From: Megaustenia siamemsis
Lineage: Eukaryota > Mollusca > Gastropoda > Stylommatophora > Ariophantidae
Length of the DNA stretch: 64,000 bases
Assembly (NCBI GenBank): GCA_032433765.1
Contig: JAVIAB010000139.1
Coordinates: 45,390,190 to 45,454,189 of the forward strand
Direction of reading: 5' to 3'
Part shown: in pieces, positions 53,960-63,572 of the stretch
Layout of the letters: each line of letters opens with the position of its first letter
How positions within the stretch are numbered: the stretch's first letter is position 1
Made by a program: the position numbers and the translations under genes
Notes under the pieces: model-generated
Told to the model about the DNA's origin: nothing
Databases searched by the model: none
Seen by the model: only the letters and a program-made list of their open reading frames with translations

Positions 53960-54270
53960 TAGTAGAAGGCACTGGTATCACTGCAAACGAATTAAAATCC
54001 ATAATTGCTCAACCGCACGTGCCAGTGGAATCATTCGAATTAACATCTCATCGCATTGAAAAAGGATTCAAACAAAGAAAGCCAGCTGAAGTCACCTTCA
54101 TAGCAGCTACAGCACAAGTCAATAGACGTAAGGCGTAACCGCACTGAAAGTGAACGCAGCCAAACTATCCTTCGTCATACGATATTATTATTCATTGTAA
54201 ACAATCGGAATATCGAAACATGATCCTGATGAAACACACAGCTCATGGTGTGCACAGAGCACACACCTGG
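53960..54270 (-). mobile_element. Element D copy 4, single 48-bp unit
   Basis: Contains CACTGCAAACGAATTAAAAT, then one 48-bp-type unit (ATTGCTCAACCGCACGTGCC), then the right-hand part ending near CTCATGGTGTGCACAGAGCA. Same orientation as copy 1. The simple tail is not recognisable beyond a TAGTAGTAG stretch. Confidence 0.75.
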
Positions 54271-54274
54271 TTGC

Positions 54275-54560
54275 CCGTTACTAAGTGCAAGATCGCTTTA
54301 CCCGTTTACACCATGTGCATAAGCCCACGGAAAAGAATCCCGTAGATTAAGCCAAAAATTGCCCCTGCCTTGGCAAAATTAATAGGAAAAAAAAATCTAC
54401 ACCGATCGTTAAAACTCTCAACGATAAAAACGAGAGAATCTCTGAAGTTGGAAAATATCTGCCTGCATGGAGAGGGACACCTGATCTGAAAAAGTGATAT
54501 TCAAGCAAAATTCAGTCCCACGGGATTTCGCTAGAGATTAAAATCTGGTGAACGCAAACG
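54275..54560 (+). mobile_element. SINE-C (subtype 2), plus strand
   Basis: The 3' portion from 54395 (TTAAAACTCTCAACGATAAA, then ATATCTGCCTGCATGG and GGTGAACGCAAACGATG) matches 13985-14205. The upstream 120 bp is compatible with a SINE-C middle, but the head is not clear. Confidence 0.62.
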
Positions 54561-54575
54561 ATGAAATATTTTATA

Positions 54576-54577
<2 letters not shown>

Positions 54578-54657
<80 letters not shown>
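54578..54657. repeat. (AT)n microsatellite, about 40 units
   Basis: Uninterrupted TA repeat directly after SINE-C. Plus-strand Ile/Tyr repeat frames are artefacts. Confidence 0.97.
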
Positions 54658-54659
<2 letters not shown>

Positions 54660-54660
<1 letters not shown>

Positions 54661-54716
54661 TATTTTATAACAAACATATTACAAATATATGTTTTATAAC
54701 AAACATATTACAAATT
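54660..54716. repeat. ~30-bp direct repeat, two copies
   Basis: Two copies of TTTATAACAAACATATTACA separated by about 30 bp. Confidence 0.85.
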
Positions 54717-55130
54717 AATGAACTTGTTTTTTTTTCTTTTCATTTAATGTAGTTAACTGTGGAAAGTTTAAAAAAAATGAAACATTCCACGAACAATAAA
54801 TAAGGTATACTGATAGTCCCATTAAACATCTGATGATTAATGGGAGAGAGAAACAAAAAGCTATTAAGACACGAAACGTCAAACAGTCACTGAAACATAC
54901 AAAGTGATTAAATCGATATGAGGCTAAATTAATGTGTAAAATAAATCTTTCTAACATTTTTTTATGAGATTTAGATTTATAGCACTTAAACGAGTCGTGC
55001 ATTCAACCCCCACCTCAATTTTTTCAAATTAAAACAGTGTATACGTCATTAATCTCTATTAGATTCAAATATGCGGAAAGTCCACTCGGAAATCAAAACC
55101 TTATCACACGAGTTGTAAAAGCTAAAGTGC
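54717..55130. other. AT-rich intergenic sequence
   Basis: A minus-strand frame of 95 codons (54715-55002) has no recognised motif. Confidence 0.45.
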
Positions 55131-55245
55131 ACACTAATAAATGACTAACCCATCCAGGTTTTCTCATATAAACATATCTTTAACGTGCACACTAATAAAT
55201 GACTAACCCATCCAGGTTTTCTCATTTAACCCTATCTTGACAGGA
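55131..55245. repeat. ~58-bp direct repeat, two copies
   Basis: GTGCACACTAATAAATGACT then AACCCATCCAGGTTTTCTCA appears twice in succession. Confidence 0.9.
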
Positions 55246-55557
55246 AGTCACGCGATCATTTGCATTGCTAACTGTTCTGGCAATAAACACCTGCTGATTC
55301 ACGCCAACTATCTCAACTTGTTATAGGCTTCAAACCATCAGGCGGCGAGCAATTGCTTTACTTTCGGTTCTCGTGAAGGACTCGACGGTAATTGAACAAG
55401 TGTATGTCAAATCTCATACAGCAGAAGTCATTACTCGCGAAATAGGAACATTGTCTGCTTTAGGCCTTGTCGTTGAAGTATTTTTTTTTGGTCCCAAAAA
55501 AAAAATCGTTTAAAATGTATTATTTTTGTGGATTTATTAAATGCTTTGAAAAGGGGT
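55246..55557. other. Intergenic, no feature recognised
   Basis: Nothing supported. Confidence 0.4.

Positions 55558-55598
<41 letters not shown>
55558..55598. repeat. (GA)n microsatellite
   Basis: About 20 GA units. Confidence 0.97.
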
Positions 55599-55600
<2 letters not shown>

Positions 55601-55889
55601 GGTAGAGTTATTTCTCCTGGAATAATCTGTGTTTAACCGGGGTCTTATTGACAGACTCAAGTTATATATGAAATAACAATTGTTTATATAAAGAATTGGA
55701 ACCACGAGTAGCAAATGAAGGCTGTGAGAGCATTGGTCTTGTGAAATGTGTGTTCTGTGCCGAAGTCTTTGTAATCAAGTAAGGGATTGCAGTTCTAATG
55801 GTCATAGTGCAATGGTCCCATATATATATATATGAAGATAAGAGAAAATAATATTTAAAAATAAGAGAACATGGTAACTGTCATACTTT
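55599..55889. other. Intergenic, no feature recognised
   Basis: Short (AT)n at 55820-55833. Nothing else. Confidence 0.4.
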
Positions 55890-56045
55890 GCGATGTATGG
55901 AACATGACGTCAGTGTCTATATTTGTCTGTACTCGTGGGAATATTTTATCTGTGATTTTATCAGTTTTGTGTCAAGTCAATCAGATAAAATCTCCAGTAC
56001 CAATTATCAGAGGCTGGGTGAACTCCAGTGGCGTGCTGCAGTCCC
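55890..56045 (-). mobile_element. SINE-A/B body relic, minus strand
   Basis: AATCTCCAGTACCAATTATC then AGAGGCTGGGTGAACTCC corresponds to the shared SINE core in reverse. The head is lost at a C/T-rich stretch (56041-56066). Confidence 0.5.
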
Positions 56046-56572
56046 CCCCCCCTTTTTTTCCCCCTACCCCGCCACGGCAAAAATGCAACATTTCTCCACA
56101 AGTGAAGATAAGACAACTATAATAAATTATTATAAAAGAAAACTTCCGAGGCAGGAGATGAGCAAATTATTTCAGAGGAAGAGATATGTTTACTTCACAC
56201 GAAAAAAAAATTCACAAATAATCAACAAATGAAAAAAAAACAACGGTTGCTTAATTGGCTGTGTGCTCCAGCGCAGGTTTTTAGTGGAAGGCGCTGTGTC
56301 GAGCGGTGCAGATTCAATCCTGCTTCAGGCTGTCTATTTCTATTGCTCTTTGTTCTTTTCCTATCTTTGGTTTTTTGTGTTTTTTTTCGGAATGTTGTAA
56401 AGGATGCTTTCGTCTTTCGGAAGCTCAAAGGAAGAAAGCTGTGCTAAAAAAAGATTGGATGGCGGCAAAATAAAAGAATGGTGATAATAAGGGATGAGTT
56501 GTCAAGCAACAATGGATACGCTGGATAGATTTGGCGGTTGGCAAAAGGAGAAAAATAACAATAATTAGGAAC
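56046..56572. other. Intergenic, homopolymer-rich
   Basis: C and T runs at 56043-56062. Frames at 56222-56447 overlap on both strands without motifs. Confidence 0.45.
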
Positions 56573-58355
56573 GATGTTGTTGACAGGAGGTAAGAGAGAT
56601 CAAATTATGAGAAGGGGCTTACAGTAGGTAAGAGAGACATAATTATGAGAAGGTGCTGACAGGAGGTAAGAGAGATCAAATTATGAGACAGGGCTTACAG
56701 GAGGTACGAGAGATCAAATTATGAGAGGGTGCTGACAGGAGGTAAGAGAGATCAAATTATGAGAAGGTGCTGACAGGAGGTAAGAGAGATCAAATTATGA
56801 GACAGGGCTTACAGGAGGTACGAGAGATCAAATTATGAGAGGGTGCTGACAGGAGGTAAGAGAGATCAAATTATGAGAGGGTGCTGACAGGAGGTAAGAG
56901 AGATCAAATTATGAGAGGATGCTGACAGGAGGTAAGAGAGATCAAATTATGAGAGGGTGCTGACAGGAGGTAAGAGAGATCAAATTATGAGAAGGTGCTG
57001 ACAGGAAGTAAGAGAGATTAAATTATGAGAGAGTGCTGACAAGAGGTAAGAGAGACAAAATTATGATAAGATGCTGACAGGAAGTAAGAGAGATCAAATT
57101 ATGAGAAGGTGCTGACAGGAGGTAAGAGAGACAAAACTATGCGAGTGTGCTGACAGGAGGTAAGAGAAATCAAATTATGAGAGGGTGCTGACAGGAGGTA
57201 AGAGAGACAAAACTATGCGAGTGTGCTGACAGGAGGTAAGAGAAATCAAATTATGAGAGGGTGCTGACAGGAGGTAAGAGAGACAAAACTATGAGAGTGT
57301 GCTGATAGGAGGTAAAAGAAATCAAATTATGAGAATGTGCTGACAGGAGGTAAGAGAGATCAAATTATGAGAAGGTGCCGACAGGAGGTAAGAGAGATTA
57401 AATTTTGAGAGGGTGCTGACAGGAGGTAAGAGAGACCAAATTTTGAGAAGGTACTGACAGGAGGTAAAAGAGACAAAATTTTGAGAAGGTACTGACAGGA
57501 GGTAAAAGAGATCAAATTATGAGAGGGGGCTGACAGGAGGTAAGAGAGATCAAATTATGAGAGGGGGCTGACAGGAGGTAAGAGAGAAAACATTTTGAGA
57601 AGGTACTGACAGGAGGTAAGAGAGATCAAATTATGAGAGGGGGCTGACAGGAGGTAAGAGAGACACAATTTTGAGAAGGTACTGACAGGAGGTAAGAGAG
57701 ACAAAATTTTGAGAAGGTACTGACAGGAGGTAAGAGAGACAAAATGTTGAGAAGGTACTGACAGGAGGTAAGAGAGATCAAATTATGAGAGGGGGGCTGA
57801 CAGGAGGTAAGAGAGGCAAAATTTTGAGAAGGTACTGACAGGAGGTAAGAGAGATCAAATTATGAGAGGGGGGCTGACAGGAGGTAAGAGAGGCAAAATG
57901 TTGAGAAGGTACTGACAGGAGGTAAGAGAGATCAAATTATGAGAGGGGGCTGACAGGAGGTAAGAGAGACAAAATGTTGAGAAGGTACTGACAGGAGGTA
58001 AGAGAGATCAAATTATGAGAGGGGGGCTGACAGGAGGTAAGAGAGGCAAAATTTTGAGAAGGTACTGACAGGAGGTAAGAGAGACAAAATTTTGAGAAGG
58101 TACTAACAGGAGGTAAGAGAGATCAAATTATGAGAGGGGGCTGACAGGAGGTAAGAGAGACAAAATTTGGAGAAGGTACTGACAGGAGGTAAGAGAGACA
58201 AAATTTTGAGAAGGTACTGACAGGAGGTAAGAGAGACAAAATGTTGAGAAGGTACTGACAGGAGGTAAGAGAGATCAAATTATGAGAGGGGGCTGACAGG
58301 AGGTAAGAGAGACAAATTTGTAAGAAGGTACTGACAGGAGGTAGGAGAGATCAAA
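56573..58355. repeat. 38-bp purine-rich minisatellite, about 47 copies
   Basis: Unit AGGTAAGAGAGATCAAATTA then TGAGAGGGTGCTGACAGG. Two main unit types exist: ATCAAATTATGAGAGGGGGC and ACAAAATTTTGAGAAGGTAC. They alternate in the right half (from about 57460), suggesting a dimeric or larger higher-order unit. Confidence 0.96.
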
Positions 58356-58365
58356 TTATGATTTA

Positions 58366-58697
58366 TGAATTAGAACAGGCTGTTCTATGGTTTGCTTTGT
58401 CTAAAACTTGACACTCCTCCACGCTACCTGCAAGGAATCAAGTAGTTTATCACTTAAAAGATTTCATTCCAATAATGAAATGCTCTCCAAGGCTTCGCTG
58501 TCATCAACCAAACCAACATTTGTCCTAGCACTTCAAACCTCCTTTTTTTTTTCTCGTGGATGTTAAAAACATGAGTTTGAAGCCTTTTTTTAGGCTGGAT
58601 CTGTCCAAGAGGAATCATGTGTCACTGAGTTAACGTTTATAATAAATATTATAGAAAGAAATTTTATAAAGAGATTTTTATATTTATTATTAGCTTA
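58366..58697. other. Intergenic, no feature recognised
   Basis: Nothing supported. Confidence 0.4.
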
Positions 58698-58698
58698 A

Positions 58699-58730
<32 letters not shown>
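58698..58730. repeat. (AT)n microsatellite
   Basis: TA repeat with one TT interruption. Confidence 0.9.
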
Positions 58731-58731
<1 letters not shown>

Positions 58732-58739
58732 GGAAAATA

Positions 58740-58968
58740 AAACATGAAAAGAGAACTACTAAACACAATTCAAACAAGACAAATGTAATATTTGTATGCA
58801 TGTTAAGGGACACAGCAACCTACTAAAGGTAACCTTCGAAGGGAAAATACAAGGTAAAAGAGGCAGAGGCAGACCAAGACTAACACGGACAACTAACATC
58901 AAAAGATGAACAAGTCAGTTTATGACACCTGCCCGATCAAATGATGATGACGATAATGATGATGATGG
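58740..58968 (+). pseudogene. RTE-1 3' fragment with internal deletion before the (GAT)n tail
   Basis: Covers KRELLNTIQTRQ, then GKIQGKRGRGRPRLT-like residues and SNIKR. The last ~60 bp of the normal gene end (the segment coding for KWRSMVANLRCGDG) is missing, yet a GATGATGACGATAATGATG tail follows directly (58938-58966). Confidence 0.8.
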
Positions 58969-59114
58969 TTATGTCTTCCCTTACCATAAGAAACTAAGAA
59001 AGACAAAATGTCGTGACACAAAATGTGTACAAGTTGATACCAGTTAAAATAATAGACTGGAGATGTCAGCAGCAAATACAAGCACAAATCTGGAACAGTA
59101 AAAAAGAAAAGGTT
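58969..59114. other. Short spacer
   Basis: No feature recognised. Confidence 0.4.
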
Positions 59115-59362
59115 CTCTTTGCTAGACGTATGGCAACTGTGGTGTTCGTAACCGTGTCTTCTCATGACCAATGGCACATTTTTAGTTATGTGGCCAGTTT
59201 CACGCCAGGCCGCCAGAGAAATCTCTTGAACTCAAATTTAGAAACTGAGTGAACTTCGAAGCTTTGTCACTCCAACAAAATCATCCACATCGGAAAATCA
59301 ACCTGGACCCTTCTGGTCAGGGACCAAGGGGCACTAACCACTGAGCAACCTAGACTCCCTGG
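59115..59362 (-). mobile_element. SINE-B, minus strand
   Basis: The minus-strand head is GGGAGTCTAGGTTGCTCAGT then GGTTAGTGCCCC, with GGTCCAGGTTGATTTTCC as the B-box region. The body holds CACGCCAGGCCGCCAG on the plus strand, as in 37780-37800. Confidence 0.78.
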
Positions 59363-59526
59363 AAAACACTGTAACACCAAAAAGGGGAACTGACGAGAAT
59401 GCAAAGAAAATCTTTTTTTTTTTTTTTTTTTGCAAACAATATATTTGGATATCTTACTCATCGCAGCACAAAAACCAAACTAATAAAAAAAATAGCTACA
59501 TTTTGTTTGGCATTTGGGTGTGGGGG

Positions 59527-59529
<3 letters not shown>
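59363..59529. other. Spacer with poly-T run
   Basis: T run of about 19 at 59412-59430. No gene. Confidence 0.5.
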
Positions 59530-59581
<52 letters not shown>

Positions 59582-59588
59582 AGAGAGA
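59530..59588. repeat. (GA)n microsatellite
   Basis: About 25 GA units with GGGA interruptions at the ends. Confidence 0.96.
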
Positions 59589-59965
59589 ATGCCTTCTTTC
59601 TTGCGAGGAACGATCCGTTCAACCTCAAACCACGTTCTCTAGGTTATAGCAGACCATTATTAATTGTAACTGAAACTGCGTAGTTTACCCCTTTTATTTG
59701 AATAGTTAAACTAACTACAGAAATAGAATTCAATTTCACAGAATCTGTCGAAGAAAATATTCATAGTTTTGTCCAAACAAAACAGTTACCAAGAGGTGTC
59801 CAAGATATGTAACTAAGAGAAAGTGCACATTGTGATAACAAGCATTCGATGGAAACAAATAGACCGCGTACTTAGAACTGTTTTAGAACCCATTTGAAGA
59901 ACAAGGATACGGTAAGAAGGAGAAACTGAGACCATAGACGAACTGTTTGAGAACAGTTGGGGAGA
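59589..59965. other. Intergenic, no feature recognised
   Basis: Nothing supported. Confidence 0.4.
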
Positions 59966-59967
59966 AT

Positions 59968-60205
59968 GGTCAGTGTGGTGTCTGTGCACTTAATGTACCT
60001 TGTCATAGTCAGTGTGGTGTCTGTGCACTTAATGTATCTTGTCATGGTCAGTGTGGTGTCTGTGCACTTAATGTACCTTGTCATGGTCAGTGTGATGACT
60101 GTGCACTTAATGTATCTTGTCATAGTCAGTGTGGTGTCTGTGCATTTAATGTATCTTGTCATGACCAGTGTGGTGTATGTGCACTTAATGTACCTTGTCA
60201 TGGAT
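59968..60205. repeat. 39-bp minisatellite, about 6 copies
   Basis: Unit GTCAGTGTGGTGTCTGTGCA then CTTAATGTACCTTGTCATG. Because 39 is a multiple of 3, 13-residue repeats remain open in three frames. This is not evidence for coding. Confidence 0.95.
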
Positions 60206-60239
60206 GTTCACTGCTTGAGCAACATTGATGGATCGTGTT

Positions 60240-60660
60240 GTTGTCCCACGGGGAATTGTGTGGTCTAGAGGTAGGACATCACGCTCTTGGCAGTAAGGTC
60301 CCGAGTTCAAATCCCGCCATAGGCGGTAGAAATTTTCACGGTTATCTCGTGCCCTTATCCTCTATTGGTCTATGGATAGTGAGAACCTACGTCTTTCCCT
60401 CTCGAAAAAAAATGAAAAACTATAGACCCATGTGCACTCGTGCACGTTAAAGAACCGAGGAACCCTTGTCAGTTAAAAGTCGAAAAAAGTAGACCAAACA
60501 TGTCTGTTGCCCAGTCACGAACTATTAATCGAATCTACACATGTTGAAGATCGATGTATCGGGCCGAAAGGTAGATTTCGCGGCTTTCCGTACACTAGCG
60601 GTACAACGTTCCCACGAGCACTTAATGAATGGACCGTAAGAAGAGAAGAGATATCCCGCG
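60240..60660 (+). mobile_element. SINE-C (subtype 1), near full length
   Basis: A-box-like GTGTGGTCTAGAGGTAGG and B-box-like GAGTTCAAATCCC (about 60258-60318). The conserved CTCGTGCACGTTAAAGAAC lies near 60450. The 3' segment is GATCGATGTATCGGGCCGAA then AGGTAG. Reference copy for subtype 1. Confidence 0.8.
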
Positions 60661-60689
60661 AAATAATCTAAGGTGATTGTCCATGGCTG

Positions 60690-63020
60690 TGTTGTCGGTC
60701 TATGTTTGTGTTGTCGGTCTATGGCTGTTTGTCGGTTTGGCTGTGTTGTCAGTCTATGGCTCTTTTGTCGGTTTGGCTGTGTTGTCGGTCTATGGTTGTT
60801 TTGTCGGTCTATGGTTGTGTTGTGGGTCTATGGTTGTGTTGTCGGTCTATGGTTGTGTTGTCGGTCTATGGTTGTGTTGTGGGTCTATGGTTGTGTTGTC
60901 GGTCTATGGCTGTGTTGTCGGTCTATGGCTGTTTTGTCGGTCTATGGTTGTGTTGTCGGTCTATGGTTGTGTTGTCGGTCTATGGTTGTGTTGTCGGTCT
61001 ATGGCTGTGTTGTCGGTCTATTGCTGTGTTGTCGGTCTATGGCTGTGTTGTCGGTCTATGGTTGTGTTGTCGGTCTATGGTTGTGTTGTCGGTCTATGGT
61101 TGAGTTATCGGTCTATGGCTGAGTTGTCGGTCTATGGCTGTGTTGTCGGTCTATGGCTGTGTTGTCGGTCTATGGTTGTGTTGTCAGTCTATGGTTGTGT
61201 TGTCAGTCTATGGCTGTGTTGTCGGTCTATGGCTGTGTTGTCGGTCTATGGCTGTGTTATCGGTCTATGGCTGTGTTGTCAGTCTATGGCTGTGTTGTCA
61301 GTCTATGGCTGTGTTGTCGGTCTATGGTTGTGTTGTCGGTCTATGGCTGTGTTGTCAGTCTATGGCTGTGTTGTCGGTCTATGGCTGTGTTTTCGGTCTA
61401 TGGCTGTGTTGTCGGTCTATGGTTGTGTTGTCAGTCTATGGTTGTGTTGTCGGTCTATGGTTGGGTTGTCAGTCTATGGTTGGGTTGTCGGTCTATGGTT
61501 GTGTTGTCGGTCTATGGTTGTGTTGTCGGTCTATGGTTGTGTTGTCGGTCTATTGATGTGTTGTCGGTCTATGGTTGTGTTGTGGGTCTATGGTTGTGTT
61601 GTCGGTCTATGGCTGTGTTGTCGGTCTATGGCTGTTTTGTCGGTCTATGGTTGTGTTGTCGGTCTATGGTTGTGTTGTCGGTCTATGGTTGTGTTGTCGG
61701 TCTATGGCTGTGTTGTCGGTCTATTGCTGTGTTGTCGGTCTATGGCTGTGTTGTCGGTCTATGGTTGTGTTGTCGGTCTATGGTTGTGTTGTCGGTCTAT
61801 GGTTGAGTTATCGGTCTATGGCTGAGTTGTCGGTCTATGGCTGTGTTGTCGGTCTATGGCTGTGTTGTCGGTCTATGGTTGTGTTGTCAGTCTATGGTTG
61901 TGTTGTCAGTCTATGGCTGTGTTGTCGGTCTATGGCTGTGTTGTCGGTCTATGGCTGTGTTATCGGTCTATGGCTGTGTTGTCAGTCTATGGCTGTGTTG
62001 TCAGTCTATGGCTGTGTTGTCGGTCTATGGTTGTGTTGTCGGTCTATGGCTGTGTTGTCAGTCTATGGCTGTGTTGTCGGTCTATGGCTGTGTTTTCGGT
62101 CTATGGCTGTGTTGTCGGTCTATGGTTGTGTTGTCAGTCTATGGTTGTGTTGTCGGTCTATGGTTGGGTTGTCAGTCTATGGTTGGGTTGTCGGTCTATG
62201 GTTGTGTTGTCGGTCTATGGTTGTGTTGTCGGTCTATGGTTGTGTTGTCGGTCTATTGATGTGTTGTCGGTCTATGGTTGTGTTGTCGGTCTATGGTTGT
62301 GTTATCGGTCTATGGCTGTGTTGTCGGTCTATGGCTGTGTTGTCGGTCTATTGCTGTGTTGTCAGTCTATGGTTGTGTTGTCGGTCTATGGCTGTGTAGT
62401 CGGTCTATTGCTGTGTTGTCGGTCTATGGTTGTGTTGTCGGTCTATTGCTGTGTTGTCGGTCTATGGTTGTGTTGTCGGTCTATGGTTGTGTTGTCGGTC
62501 TATTGCTGTGTTGTCGGTCTATGGTTGTGTTGTCGGTCTATTGCTGTGTTGTCGGTCTATGGCTGTGTTGTCGGTCTATTGCTGTGTTGTCGGTCTATGG
62601 TTGTGTTGTCGGTCTATGGCTGTGTAGTCGGTCTATTGCTGTGTTGTCGGTCTATTGCTGTGTAGTCGGTCTATTGCTGTGTTGTCGGTCTATTGCTGTG
62701 TTGTCGGTCTATGGTTGTGTTGTCGGTCTATTGCTGTGTTGTCAGTCTATGGTTGTGTTGTCGGTCTATGGCTGTGTAGTCGGTCTATTGCTGTGTTGTC
62801 GGTCTATGGTTGTGTTGTCGGTCTATTGCTGTGTTGTCGGTCTATGGTTGTGTTGTCGGTCTATGGTTGTGTTGTCGGTCTATTGCTGTGTTATCGGTCT
62901 ATGGTTGTGTTGTCGGTCTATGGTTGTGTTGTCGGTCTATTGCTGTGTTGTCGGTCTATGGCTGTGTTGTCGGTCTATTGCTGTGTTGTCGGTCTAGTTC
63001 TGCGGTGTCGGTCTATGGCC
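60690..63020. repeat. 19-bp minisatellite, about 122 copies, with 703-bp higher-order repeat
   Basis: Unit TTGTCGGTCTATGGCTGTG (19 bp) with variants at a few positions (GGCT/GGTT, TCGG/TCAG/GGGG, TATGG/TATTG). Variant markers recur at a shift of 703 bp (37 units): TATTGATGTG at 61551 and 62254, and GCTGTTTTGTCGG near 60928 and 61631. A second shift of 380 bp (20 units) links about 62349 and 62729. All frames translate to the same Cys/Val-rich 19-residue cycle, producing spurious frames of up to 382 codons. Confidence 0.97.
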
Positions 63021-63159
63021 AATAATAAGTGAAAAGAAGCACTTTTTCCAAAAAAACATTTGTTGTTTTTTTTCTCTTTCTTTCTTTCATTCTTTCTTTC
63101 TTACTCATTCTATAAATTTGATACATGTCTTTTCAATTTTTCATCTTTATAAAAAATAA
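63021..63159. other. T-rich spacer
   Basis: No gene. (TTTC)n patch at about 63075-63100. Confidence 0.5.
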
Positions 63160-63162
63160 ATT

Positions 63163-63406
63163 ACCCCCGTGACGCCAAGTGGCGTATAGGGAATATGTTG
63201 TTAGTGACCATAAATTTTACAGACCTTCGGCACATGATTGTTGGGGTAATGTGGTCGGTATTACGCTCGTGCCGCTTTACTTTCCCAGAAAAAAAAATCC
63301 GGTACCCATTAAAGCATGGGTGAATCGGGAGCCGTCATTTGGGATCGAACCCTACCTCTTGTCCTTTGTAGTCCTGTACACGAACCATTGAGCTATTGCG
63401 GCTCCT
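63163..63406 (-). mobile_element. SINE-A copy, minus strand
   Basis: The minus strand carries GGAGCCGCAATAGCTCAATG, AGGTAGGGTTCGATCCCAAA, core GATTCACCCATGC and GGGTACCGGATTTT, and end GCCACTTGGCGTCACGGGGG. Flanked by TTTTTCATCTTT at 63137-63148 and 63407-63418, a 12-bp duplication. Confidence 0.9.
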
Positions 63407-63484
63407 TTTTTCATCTTTCTATTTCTCTCTAATTTTCATTCTTTCAATACATGGTTTTAACTTTGTTGTTTTTCATTATGTTCT

Positions 63485-63532
63485 CTCATTTTCTCTCTCT
63501 CTCTCTCCCACTCTCTCTTGACCACTCTTTGT

Positions 63533-63572
<40 letters not shown>

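Noticed and set aside
60677..62997. Many Cys-rich open frames up to 382 codons
   Set aside because: 19-bp repeat artefact; every frame gives the same 19-residue cycle and the frames overlap each other.
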